NCBI GenBank assembly: GCA_002372325.1
Contig: DFFT01000072.1
Span: 1-47,222 of the forward strand
Length of the DNA: 47,222 nt
Reading direction: 5' to 3'
Source of the DNA: Succinivibrionaceae bacterium UBA3769
GTDB lineage: Bacteria; Pseudomonadota; Gammaproteobacteria; Enterobacterales; Succinivibrionaceae
Each line of letters opens with the position of its first letter. Positions within the stretch are counted from its first letter, which is position 1. Positions 32,765 to 42,014 of this stretch are shown here, one piece after another. The translations under genes and the position numbers were made by a program. Below the pieces are notes generated by a model. That model did not search any database, had not been told where the DNA came from, and saw only the letters and a list, made by a program, of their open reading frames with translations.

Positions 32765-33405
32765 GCTTCCCAGTAATCAAATTTTCCGCAATTGCCCGTC
32801 CGGCTGTTAAGTTCGCCGCAGCGCTGACGCTGGCATGTCTGGCCGGATGCTCCGCAAGCTCCGACAGCATTTATCACTACTATGATCTGGACGGCTTCAC
32901 CAGGCAGGTTCAGGACACCGGCTCCGGAAATCCGGTGCGGGTTAACGACGTCAAGCTGCCGGACTATCTGGACACCCAGTCCATCCTGTTCCAGACCGGG
33001 CCCAACGAGGTAACCCAGACCAACCGCAACAAATGGATCGCCAATCTGGGCAGCATCCTGACAAATTCGCTGGTGCTCCGGCTCCGGAAGAACCTGCCCC
33101 AGTACAGCTTCGGCGAAAACATCTGCAGCCAGGGCCGGGACGACTGTCCGGCGCTGGATATGAACATCCGGGACTTCCGGGGCATTTACGACGGCACTGT
33201 GCATACAGAGTTTGACTGGCAGATCATGAAGGGCCGGGATCTCATCTGCCACGGCAGCATCTCCCGTTCCGAAAACCAGGACGGCGACGGCTACGACAGT
33301 CTGGTGGAGGCTCTCAACAAGGCCTGGAAGTCATCTCTGGACGATCTCTCCGGCAATATCGATACCTGTCTCACCCGCCTGGCTCAGGAAACCAAGCAGA
33401 AATAA
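32761..33405 (+). CDS. pqiC: PqiC, outer-membrane lipoprotein of the Pqi system
   Basis: The 214-residue protein has a lipoprotein signal ending LACLAGC, with the acylated cysteine at about residue 31, and Ser at +2, which favours export to the outer membrane. The mature part carries the PqiC-type ABC-transporter auxiliary fold (YYDLDGF...VNDVKLPDYLDTQSI). It would cap the PqiB needle at the outer membrane. Start ATG 32761 overlaps the pqiB stop. An imperfect GC-rich hairpin follows at 33439. Confidence 0.93.
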   Translation: MSFPVIKFSAIARPAVKFAAALTLACLAGCSASSDSIYHYYDLDGFTRQVQDTGSGNPVRVNDVKLPDYLDTQSILFQTGPNEVTQTNRNKWIANLGSILTNSLVLRLRKNLPQYSFGENICSQGRDDCPALDMNIRDFRGIYDGTVHTEFDWQIMKGRDLICHGSISRSENQDGDGYDSLVEALNKAWKSSLDDLSGNIDTCLTRLAQETKQK

Positions 33406-33438
33406 GACCCTGTGACGGGCGAGATTCCGTTCGCCTTG

Positions 33439-33458
33439 TCCCGGGGACAGGCCCGGGA
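33439..33458 (+). terminator. GC-rich hairpin after pqiC, possible weak terminator
   Basis: TCCCGGG and CCCGGGA form a seven-base perfect stem with a six-base loop, 34 bp after the pqiC stop, but no T run follows. The rest of 33406-33758 shows no gene I can support. Confidence 0.35.
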
Positions 33459-33758
33459 CTTAAACTTATCGCGCGGATTAGAATTCTGAGCATCCTGTTC
33501 TCATTACGGGGGCTTCGCAGCCTCCCCGGTCAAACCGCCTTGAAACACGTCCCTCAAAATAAACAAACGTATTCTGATGAGCCCTCTTAACACCGCTCAG
33601 TGAGAATCCGGATCCCTTGTTATCTGCCATTTTTCCTGCGGTGTCAGAACATCCCAAAATACTGCTTGTCAGCCTTCTTTTTGCGGTTATAACATAGTCT
33701 GGCAAAGAAGATAAAGCCGGGCAGGAACCGGAGAAAAAGATGGGAGGAGAAGAATAAG

Positions 33759-35611
33759 ATGGGCAGAATCGATCGCAGCGAAGGCAATCTTTTTCCCTGG
33801 CCCAAAGGGGCATATATCCGCAATAAACGCTATCTGTACATTAACGTCGGAAACAAATATGTCTCTCCTTCTGAAAAGCAGGACAAGGCCTCGCGGGGGT
33901 ATACCGGTCATGACAGCCTCTGCATTGGAGTTTTGCAGGATCCGGAACATCCGGAAACCAGAAAGTTCTATGCCAACAGGAATTATCTCTTGAGGCAAAG
34001 CCCCGCTGAATTGCCGGATCCGCCGAAGTTTGCAGGCAGCATTTCTGTCGGTCTCACTACATGGATCCGAGAAGCGGCCAGCAAGTCAGGACTGGCCGAT
34101 GATCTCGCAAAAGCCTTCGGGGAAGATGACACCCGGCTTATTATGGACATGGCGGCGTATATGCTCTCAAGAGGAAGTGCTGTTATACAGCGCTTTCGGC
34201 TTGGGCCCGGGATCATGAGTTGTTTTCAGAAGACATTCCGGATGAGTCCTCTCTCGGACTTTTTCTGAAAAGTCATCTCACGCTCCCTAAAATTAAAAAG
34301 TTCCTGGATTGCTGGTGTCTTCGCAATATCGGGGACAGCGGGATTTTTCTTTGTTATGATTCCGTCAATGCTAACTGTCCGGCGGAAGGCGTGTTCATCG
34401 CACCGGAAGAACCTGCCGAAGACAATTCCCGGGACAATGCCGCCAGATATGACTCCGTGCTTAACCAGGTTAATGCCGATTATGCGGTGCGGCAGTCAGA
34501 CGGGCTTCCGTTAACGTATCTGCGCTCTCCGGGTTCCGGGAATGGCATCGATCCCGCTTCGGAGATCCTCAGGTTCATCTCGGAAATAAAGCAGCTGTCC
34601 GAAACAGACGGGGCCCAAAAAGACGTGAAGCTTTGTCTGCTCTGCGACCGCGGGTATCTGTCAGAAAACAATCTGAAGGAGCTGGACAGCGCGGGTCTGG
34701 AATACATTATCATGATAAGGCCGTCATTCAGGAAATATAACGAGCTTGCCGATGCGGTGATCGCCAAAATCAGAAGCTATAAAAACGAGCTCCGGAACTC
34801 TGATTATGAAGACGAAGATGATGACGAGAGATACGGTCTGACCGCAGATTCAGAGCTTTATGATAACGGCTCCGCCTGCAAGGCTCACATTATCTGGAGC
34901 GCTCGCAGGTACAGCGCTAAACGTAAAAGGGGTGCGGCCAGGATTGAAGAGGAACGGGCAGCTCTGGACAGATTTATTTCTGAAAACAAGGACAAAGCCC
35001 TGAAGGAATCTGAGCTTAAATGGGTTCCGGCATATTTTGATTTAACAGTTACTGAAGGTAACGAGGCAAGCAAAACCGCGGAACCTAAAAGCCGCAGTGC
35101 CCAAACCGGTACAAAAACGGCCGCGGCCAGAACGGTAACAATTACCGGGTACGCAGACAATGAAGCGGGAATCAATTGTCAGTACCAGAAGGCAGGACTT
35201 ACAATTCTGGTAACCCGCTCTGCGATAACCGTTCAGGAAGCAAATGATGCCTTCGCAAAGAGAGATTGCGTGAAAAAGGCGTTTCAGGCCCTGAAGAGTC
35301 ATTACGGCATGGACAGGATCGGCGTTACCGCTGAAGAAGCAATGCATGGCAAAGGCCTTATTTGGTTCGTTGCTTCCATACTGCATGCTCTTCTGTTCAC
35401 CGGGACTGAAGATCTCAGGAGTCGGGATTGCAAGAGCTATGCCGTTCCGGCGCTGATTGACAAGATGGAAGCGATTAAAGCTGACCTGAATTCAGCAACG
35501 GGCAAGCGAGAAAGAAGGTTTAAGCTCACCGGCCAGCAGCAAGATATTCTGCGGTTATGGCAAATTGATGAGGCGTTCATTGATGACAGGATAGCTTCAA
35601 TTTCAGAGTAA
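33759..35611 (+). pseudogene. IS1634-like transposase broken by a frameshift
   Basis: Two overlapping frames (33759-34268 and 34220-35611) form one transposase. The first ends normally at AVIQRF, and the correct continuation WARDHELFSEDIPDESS is in the next frame, so a single base is lost near 34192-34198. The second part has the first Asp in LCYDSVN and the second in LLCDRGYLSENN. Where the family usually has RD.VEK.F, this copy reads KRDCVKKAFQALK, suggesting the catalytic Glu became Lys. No terminal inverted repeats could be fixed. Programmed frameshifting is unlikely because no slippery heptamer is present. The element sits between pqiC and the AT-rich AbiL-like pair. Confidence 0.8.
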
Positions 35612-36228
35612 CCGCCTTATTGCAAAGCTATAAACTTGAATATACTAATGTTGACCGGATCCTTCATGATTGGTATAAAATCCCTTATTTGCTACAGGTT
35701 TTACTGCTTCAATCGGCAGAAGCTCACAAGTCAGGTCTTACCTGTTAAAATCCGCTTGGTGTTCCCAATAACCTTATGTATCCTTTTGGTAGACTTAGGT
35801 ATAAGACCGTACCTGATATGGGGCATGGCTTAGTTATGTTGCATGATTAAAACAGTCATTTGTACACTAACTGCATTTTGGATAATTCCACGAAATTTGT
35901 CCGGTTCAGCATATATATTTGGTGTCATTGTGATTATTATGCAGATATCTGATATAGTACAGCGCAATGCAAATTTTTTATCTTAGAATTGATAGCATTT
36001 TAAGACTATAGCTATTAAAATTTAAGTAATTGAGGTAAAATGAAACACACCTACCAAAAAACACTTCTCAACCAACCATAAAACCATTTTAACTTTTTAA
36101 GTTAGGCATTGTTTTCTTAAAAGATTGGAAATTTTATTACATTAAATGGTAACACATTATATAATAACTCTAACTTCTTTTATGAATACAATCTTTGTGT
36201 AGATAACATTTAAATAACTATTGTAGCT
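35612..36228 (+). other. AT-rich intergenic region before the defence pair
   Basis: Base composition changes abruptly from GC-rich to strongly AT-rich, reaching its extreme after about 35830. A short readable peptide at about 35640-35750 (NVDRILHDWYKIPYLLQ) may be the end of a decayed gene, but I cannot name it. Several TATAAT-like strings occur near 36160, and the promoter of the ATPase gene must lie here. No RNA gene was recognised. Confidence 0.35.
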
Positions 36229-37338
36229 ATGTTAAAGACATTTGAAACAGAAAACTACAGAACGTTTTCCGATAGAATTATTTTTGATTTAACATCTAAA
36301 GATTACGCTTTTAGCAATGATATTATAAAAAACGGCTTGGTTAACAAAGCTATAATATATGGCAGAAACGCCATTGGCAAAAGTTCTTTAGGATTGGCTC
36401 TATTTGATATAATCTCGCATTTGACAGACAGACTTGTTTTTTCAAAACGCAATTATATTAATTTAAAGCACCCGGACAAACCTGCAATATTTAAATATGT
36501 TTTTATTTTTAATGAGCATGAAGTTGTGTACGAATACAAGAAAAAAGATTTACACTGCTTATTAAACGAAAAATTAACAGTAAATGGGGATGTTTGGGTT
36601 AATTTTAATTACTTCTCAGACAAAGACAACGAACGATACATTATCGACAAACTAAAGGGAAATCTTAATCTTGAACTTTTTGATAATAAAATATCAGTGC
36701 TTAAATACATCTATAGAAGCACACCTACTGACAACAATTCAATTTTAACAAAATTAATAAAATTTTGCGAAGGAATGCTTTGGTACAGATCCCTGTCAGA
36801 AGGGAATATGTATATGGGATATATGAATGGTGATGTACAGAATATTACGGATATCATATATGAAAACGGCAAACTGTCAGATTTCAGGGATTTTTTAAAA
36901 GAAAATGGCGTAAATTACGAGCTCAAATTTATGCAGGATGACGAGCGCCGTCATGTGCTATACGTGATTTTTGACAACAATACGAAAGCTCCTTTTACCA
37001 GTCTTGCCTCAACAGGGACGATGGCACTGTCGTTGTTTTTTGCGTGGAAGATAAGTTCTTTCAAAAAAATATCTTTTTTGTTCGTAGATGAATTTGATGC
37101 TTTTTTGCATTATGAATCCGCAGAACAAATTGTTAAACAATTGAATCACAATTCAAATTTTCAGAGTATTTTAACTACACATAACACATATTTAATGCAA
37201 AACGAACTTACCCGTCCTGATTGTTGTTTCCTGATGACTGAAAAAGGTATCAAAAGCCTTCATGACTCCACAGACAAGGAGATTCGCAGTATACACAATT
37301 TAGAGAAAATGTACATTAACGGAGCTTTTTCAGAATGA
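36229..37338 (+). CDS. AAA ATPase of an AbiL/RloA-type two-gene defence system
   Basis: The 369-residue protein starts MLKTFETENYRTFSDRI, the usual opening of ABC-like OLD/AAA_15 ATPases. It has Walker A GRNAIGKS (residues 45-52), a signature-like LASTGTMALSLFF, Walker B FLFVDEFDAFLH and the switch His in TTHNTYLM. It overlaps the next gene by 4 bp (ATGA), and that gene encodes a TOPRIM-like RloB-type protein. This pairing matches AbiL (AbiLi/AbiLii) as I know it, an abortive-infection system. PARIS-type pairs are the main alternative. The DNA is far more AT-rich than the flanks, pointing to recent transfer. Confidence 0.87.
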   Translation: MLKTFETENYRTFSDRIIFDLTSKDYAFSNDIIKNGLVNKAIIYGRNAIGKSSLGLALFDIISHLTDRLVFSKRNYINLKHPDKPAIFKYVFIFNEHEVVYEYKKKDLHCLLNEKLTVNGDVWVNFNYFSDKDNERYIIDKLKGNLNLELFDNKISVLKYIYRSTPTDNNSILTKLIKFCEGMLWYRSLSEGNMYMGYMNGDVQNITDIIYENGKLSDFRDFLKENGVNYELKFMQDDERRHVLYVIFDNNTKAPFTSLASTGTMALSLFFAWKISSFKKISFLFVDEFDAFLHYESAEQIVKQLNHNSNFQSILTTHNTYLMQNELTRPDCCFLMTEKGIKSLHDSTDKEIRSIHNLEKMYINGAFSE

Positions 37339-38135
37339 CGGTTAAAGTTCTTTTAATTGTAGAGGGAAAGAAAACAGAAAAAGAGTTCTTTTCACAGATG
37401 TTTAACGAATATGGTGCTGCAGCAGATATTTTTGCAGTGTCTACAAATATTTATTCGCTGTATTCAAGAATGAAACATTATGATTTTCTGTGCGATGTAA
37501 AAGATGTCTTAAAGGAACTTTCGGATGATAAAAGTGTAAACCTTGATCAGAATTTTACTTATGTTTATTTGATATTTGACAGTGATTTGCACAATTTGCC
37601 TTTCAATAAAAGAGGAACAGAACATAACATCAAAGATGTTGTTGACTGCAATATAACCATACTAACGGAGATGGCAGAATATTTTACCAATGAGACAGAT
37701 CCTTCGGTTGGGAGGCTGTACATTAACTATCCAATGATGGAATCTTTCAGATATTGTAACTGCTTTGATGATCGAGACTTTCTTGATGCAAAAATTAAAA
37801 TTGAATGTATTAAAGACTTCAAATCACTGGCATCTAAAAAACGACTTGCAGGAGTTAGGATTGATAATTACAAGGCTAACGATTTTAATAATTTAATAAG
37901 ACTTCATTTAGCAAAATTAATATTACTATATAATGAGTTTAAAAATAGATGTTTGCACGATCTTGTTTATTCTGAGTATCAGAATTTGTCAGCTTCCACA
38001 TCAATCATAAAACAACAGCATCTTCTCGTATGCAGTGAAAACTCATTAAGCGTTTTAAATTCTTCATTGTTTGTCATTATTGATTATTATGGAAACAAAG
38101 CAAATTTCTATAACAATTTAATAAAATCATATTAA
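37335..38135 (+). CDS. RloB/AbiLii-like TOPRIM protein
   Basis: The 266-residue protein starts with VLLIVEGKKTEKEFF (residues 5-19), which fits the first TOPRIM acid (Glu10) and the RloB-type EGxxTE motif. LIFDSDLHN (79-87) supplies the DxD pair. The rest is helical, with MESFRYCNCF, a conserved MESF-type element. TOPRIM proteins paired with OLD-like ATPases usually cleave DNA or tRNA when the ATPase is triggered. It overlaps the ATPase gene by 4 bp and is followed by an abrupt return to GC-rich sequence near 38170. AbiLii is the best match; a DUF4435-like AriB is less likely. Confidence 0.82.
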   Translation: MTVKVLLIVEGKKTEKEFFSQMFNEYGAAADIFAVSTNIYSLYSRMKHYDFLCDVKDVLKELSDDKSVNLDQNFTYVYLIFDSDLHNLPFNKRGTEHNIKDVVDCNITILTEMAEYFTNETDPSVGRLYINYPMMESFRYCNCFDDRDFLDAKIKIECIKDFKSLASKKRLAGVRIDNYKANDFNNLIRLHLAKLILLYNEFKNRCLHDLVYSEYQNLSASTSIIKQQHLLVCSENSLSVLNSSLFVIIDYYGNKANFYNNLIKSY

Positions 38136-38296
38136 GCATTCTCTGTTTTTTTGATTTAATTGTGAAAGTCAAGAACAGGTTCCGCGCAGACTGTGCCTCT
38201 GGTACTCCTGCGCTGCCCCTTCAGCCTTAACCGCCAAATGTCGTGTTTGGGTCACTTCCCCATATTTGCCGACCATCCGGCCCGCAGCCAGCACAC

Positions 38297-38330
38297 AAAA
38301 AAAAAAACGCGGCCCCGTAAGGAAACCGCG
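38297..38330 (-). terminator. Intrinsic terminator for the C4-dicarboxylate transporter gene
   Basis: On the minus strand CGCGG...CCGCG forms the stem, extended by the CC/GG pairs inside, followed by eleven Ts. It lies 30 bp after the transporter stop. Confidence 0.8.
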
Positions 38331-38359
38331 CTCTGTATTGTATCCGCTCTTTCCGGCGG

Positions 38360-39694
38360 CTAAATGAATAGCTTCGCCAGAAGCAGACCAACCAGACAGG
38401 CTACGAACACCCCGATAAGACCGGGAACCATGAAGGAGTGGTTAAAGTACCACTTGCCGATCTTGGTGGTTCCGGAAACATCGAAGTTCACCGTGGCGAT
38501 GTCCGAAGGATAGTTCGGAATAAAGAAGTAGGCGTAGGTGGCCGGCATCAGGCCGATAAGCACCGGAGCCGGAAGTCCGATGGCTACGGCTACCGGAAGC
38601 AGGATCTTGGCAGTGGCCGCCTGGGAATTGACCACCACGGATACCGCAAAAAGAGCCAGCGCAAAGGTCCACGGGTAATTGTTAACCATGTCGGTAATGG
38701 CCGCCTTGAAGGAAGGCATGGCATAGGCGAAATAGGTATCGGACATCCATGCTATTCCGAAAATCGCCACGCACGCCGTCATACCGGATTTGAATACCAC
38801 GCCATTGGGAACCTTGGCTACCGGAGTTTTGGCGATAATTACGATAAGGGCGCCGAAGGCCAGCATCACCATCTGAATTACCACTCCCATGGAGATGGGC
38901 TTGGCTCCTTCCCCGATGGTTCTGATAGAAGGGAATACGGCAATGATAAAGATGAGCACCAGAGCCAGCAGGAAGATGCCCACCGATATTGCGGCTTCCC
39001 GGGGCAGCTTCTCGTTAAGGGTGGTCTGGCTGGTTGCTTTGAGCTGAGCCTGAAAATCCGGATCCTCCAGCTTCTTTTTGAAATCCGGATCATCCATAAG
39101 CTCCTTGCCGCGGAAATTGGAGTATACGGACATGGCAATAACGCCCAGAAGCGTAGCCGGGAAGGTAACCATCAGGATATCCACGAGAGTGATGTTCTCA
39201 AGTCCCGGGATCTGCATAACGTCCTTGCCCAGATAGCAGGCCACCACCGCTGATATGGGAGAGCCGGTAAGAGCCAGCTGGGAAGCCACTGAAGCCGCGG
39301 CCATGGGGCGTTCCGGACGGATTCTGTTCTTAAGGGCGATGTCTCCGATAATGGGCATAATGGTGTATACGGCATGGCCGGTGCCCAGCATCACGCTGAG
39401 GAGAAAGGTCACTAAGGGGCCCAGGAAGGTAATTCCTTTGGGATGCTTCCTCAGGATCCTCTCTGCGATCTGCAGCATGAACTTGAGTCCGCCGGAGGCC
39501 TCCAGCACGGCGGCGCAGCCTACCACCGCCAGAATAATCAGCATTACATCCACCGGAGCATGCCCTACCGGCATTCTCAGGATGAACACCTCCACCATAA
39601 GTCCGATTCCGGAGACCAGCCCCAGGCCGATACCCCCGAATCTGCTGCCGATGTAAAGCATCAGCAGCATGAAAATAAATTCCGCTATCAGCAT
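38360..39694 (-). CDS. dcuB: Anaerobic C4-dicarboxylate transporter, DcuB-like
   Basis: The 445-residue membrane protein has ten or more hydrophobic segments and DcuA/B signatures: VDVMLIILAVVGCAAVLEASGG, LGTGHAVYTIMPIIGD, IRPERPMAAASV and NYPSDIATVNFDVSGTTKIG. Dcu transporters exchange fumarate, malate or aspartate for succinate during fumarate respiration. The GTGHAVYT and IRPERPM blocks are closer to DcuB than DcuA. ATG 39694 matches the family N-terminus; an in-frame ATG at 39829 would add 45 unlikely residues. It is transcribed away from the DASS transporter at 40527. A strong terminator follows. Confidence 0.92.
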   Translation of the reverse strand: MLIAEFIFMLLMLYIGSRFGGIGLGLVSGIGLMVEVFILRMPVGHAPVDVMLIILAVVGCAAVLEASGGLKFMLQIAERILRKHPKGITFLGPLVTFLLSVMLGTGHAVYTIMPIIGDIALKNRIRPERPMAAASVASQLALTGSPISAVVACYLGKDVMQIPGLENITLVDILMVTFPATLLGVIAMSVYSNFRGKELMDDPDFKKKLEDPDFQAQLKATSQTTLNEKLPREAAISVGIFLLALVLIFIIAVFPSIRTIGEGAKPISMGVVIQMVMLAFGALIVIIAKTPVAKVPNGVVFKSGMTACVAIFGIAWMSDTYFAYAMPSFKAAITDMVNNYPWTFALALFAVSVVVNSQAATAKILLPVAVAIGLPAPVLIGLMPATYAYFFIPNYPSDIATVNFDVSGTTKIGKWYFNHSFMVPGLIGVFVACLVGLLLAKLFI

Positions 39695-40054
39695 AAAAAT
39701 GTCCTGCTTAAGTCTGAGTAGTTTGCGCTGTCCCGGAAACGGAGAGAGAACAAAAATCCCTGCCGCAACCGAACCAGCTTTCTGAGATTCTACCATCACC
39801 CCCGGAATCAAAAAGCTAGGTAAGTTCAAAAACCCCGCAAAACAGGCTCTTTCGGATAAGATTTTAAGCCGCTGGTAACATTTTCAGGAAGATACGGAAG
39901 AGATCGTTACATGAGACTCCGTAATAGCAGCGCGGGGTTAAATATCTCTTGAGGAGAAATCCGGAACTGCGGACGGAACATGACGGCTGCAAAAAACATG
40001 AAGAAATGTCCCGACCTGCTTACAGGCAGTGCCGGCACAGATCTGAAACCTTTA

Positions 40055-40234
40055 TCACCCCCATGTCAGAAACGCCGCGACGGCTGCTAAAAAGCTAATC
40101 CCGAACAACGCGCCGCAACCGCAGCCAATCCAGCCGCTGTTTTTCCGGTTCGGCATGAGTATTGAAAAAAGAAGCATGCCGCCGCAGGCGCAAAAGAAAG
40201 CGACCACCCCAACTAATGCCAGATAGCCCCTCAT
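40055..40234 (-). CDS. Small two-segment membrane protein (59 residues)
   Basis: A short frame starts at ATG 40234 with a near-perfect AGGAGG ribosome binding site six bases upstream. It encodes two hydrophobic helices: ALVGVVAFFCACGGMLLFSI and GALFGISFLAAVAAFLTW. They are joined by a polar turn (PNRKNSG) and a Cys/Gly stretch (WIGCGCG). The function is unknown. It lies alone between the divergent transporters. The strong RBS is the main support that it is real. Confidence 0.65.
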   Translation of the reverse strand: MRGYLALVGVVAFFCACGGMLLFSILMPNRKNSGWIGCGCGALFGISFLAAVAAFLTWG

Positions 40235-40526
40235 GATCTCCTCCTGTCACGCTTTCAAACTAAATTCCCGGCTGTCCGCGGGCATGAATCAAGGATATTT
40301 TCCGCCCCATATCCTGATCAGATTTGCTCCTTTGCCTGTCATTTTAGCTGTCATTTCTGACTGTCTGCCACCGGAGTTCCCCGCGAAATACCGCTCAGAG
40401 GTAACATTTTCGGGATAAAGTCACAATATTGCTCACGTCAATCATCATTTAGAAACCTTTTTCAGCGAGGATGACTACAATTACAGCCGGAAAATTTTCT
40501 AATAACTCTATAACAGGAAGAAAGTT

Positions 40527-42014
40527 ATGACTAACGCACCCTCATCTCCGGGAAGCGGCTCAAATGCCCCTTCAGGAAATACTGATGCCGCGCCGGCTTC
40601 AGATTCCGGGCTGAAGGCAAACATCATAAAGCTGTTTGTTATCGCCATTATCTGTGCTTTCACCTATTTTCTGCCCGCCATCATGCCGGAAACTCTGCCT
40701 CTTACGGCTGTGCAGCAGATCACTCTGGTGATATTTGTGGGAGCGGCTCTGCTTTGGATTCTGGAGCCCATGCCGGTATATGCCACCTCCCTTACCATTA
40801 TCGGCTCTCTCTGTATCTTTATCTCGGACGGCGGTCTTACCCCGGTGCGGGAACATCTTAAAGCCACAGACCCCAGCCACGTCATGAAGTACCAGCAGGT
40901 GCTGAACAGCTTCAGTTCGCCGGTGCTGATACTCTTTATCGGCGGTTTTGCGCTGGCCATTGCCGCCACCAAGTACAAGCTGGACATCAATCTGGCCAAG
41001 ATCCTGCTGAAGCCCTTCGGCAAGCGTCCGGGTCTGGTCACCATGGGCATCATGTGCATCACCGGCTGCTTCGCCATGTTCATGAGCAACACCGCCACCA
41101 CCGTTATGATGCTGGCCATGATCGCTCCGGTGCTGGCAACTGTTGACAAGAAGGATCCCGGCATCAAGGCGCTGGTACTGGCTGTGCCCTTTGCTGCCAA
41201 CATCGGCGGCATTGCCACCCCGGTGGGCACCCCTCCTAACGCCATCGCTCTGAGCTTCCTTTCCGGCGAAAACTCCGTCAGCTTCCTGAACTGGATGATA
41301 ATCTGCTTCCCGCTGGCCATAATCTGCATTATGGCAGCCTGGCTGGTGCTGCACTTCATGTTCCCCTTCCGCATCTCGGAAATCAAGCTCACCATTGATT
41401 CCAAATTCGAGAAGGACTGGAAATCCATTGTGGTTTATGTGATTTTCGGACTTACCATCCTCCTGTGGATGACCGAAAAGCTTCACGGCATCAACAGCTA
41501 CGTAATTGCTCTGGTTCCGCTCATGGGCTATACCGCAACCGGCATTCTGGAAACCAGCGACATCAAGCGCATGAACTGGGACGTTATCTGGCTCATCGCC
41601 GGCGGTATCGCCATCGGCAATGCTCTGGGCGTAACCGGCCTCGCTGACAAGCTGGCTCACATGATTGACTACTCGCAGTTCAGCGGCTTTATGATCATCG
41701 CTGCTCTGGCCACCATCGGCTGGGCGCTGTCGAACTTTATCTCCAACACTGCGGCAGCCAACCTGATGATCCCCATCGCCGTAGCGGTGCTGGCCAATGC
41801 CGATACCGGCATGCACATGTCTCACTGCCTGATAATCATGGCTCTGGCCATGAGCTTCGCCATGACGCTGCCTATCAGCACTCCTCCGAATGCTCTGGCT
41901 TATGCTACCGGCGATATCACCAACAAGGACATGATGAAGTCCGGCGGTTTGGTTTCTGTAATCTGCATGCTGGTGGCTTTTGCCGCTCTCTATGTCATTG
42001 AGCAATTCTCCTGA
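40527..42014 (+). CDS. DASS-family sodium/dicarboxylate (SLC13-type) transporter
   Basis: The 495-residue protein has a Ser/Pro/Ala-rich cytosolic N-terminus (about 28 residues) and 11-13 hydrophobic segments. The two family motifs are MSNTATTVMMLAM near residue 187 and SNTAAANLMIPIAV near 411, each followed by a Pro-rich TPPNA (GTPPNAIAL, STPPNALAY). DASS proteins import succinate, malate, fumarate or related anions with sodium. AGGAAG precedes the ATG. It is divergent from the DcuB-like gene, suggesting coordinated dicarboxylate traffic. The last 23 bp overlap the start of umuC. Confidence 0.92.
   Translation: MTNAPSSPGSGSNAPSGNTDAAPASDSGLKANIIKLFVIAIICAFTYFLPAIMPETLPLTAVQQITLVIFVGAALLWILEPMPVYATSLTIIGSLCIFISDGGLTPVREHLKATDPSHVMKYQQVLNSFSSPVLILFIGGFALAIAATKYKLDINLAKILLKPFGKRPGLVTMGIMCITGCFAMFMSNTATTVMMLAMIAPVLATVDKKDPGIKALVLAVPFAANIGGIATPVGTPPNAIALSFLSGENSVSFLNWMIICFPLAIICIMAAWLVLHFMFPFRISEIKLTIDSKFEKDWKSIVVYVIFGLTILLWMTEKLHGINSYVIALVPLMGYTATGILETSDIKRMNWDVIWLIAGGIAIGNALGVTGLADKLAHMIDYSQFSGFMIIAALATIGWALSNFISNTAAANLMIPIAVAVLANADTGMHMSHCLIIMALAMSFAMTLPISTPPNALAYATGDITNKDMMKSGGLVSVICMLVAFAALYVIEQFS

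Noticed and set aside
34190..34220. Programmed frameshift in the IS1634-like transposase
   Set aside because: No slippery heptamer or downstream pseudoknot was seen; a simple base loss plus Glu-to-Lys change fits decay better.
35636..35833. 65-codon plus-strand frame in the AT-rich gap
   Set aside because: Lies at a composition break with no RBS; hydrophobicity alone is not enough.
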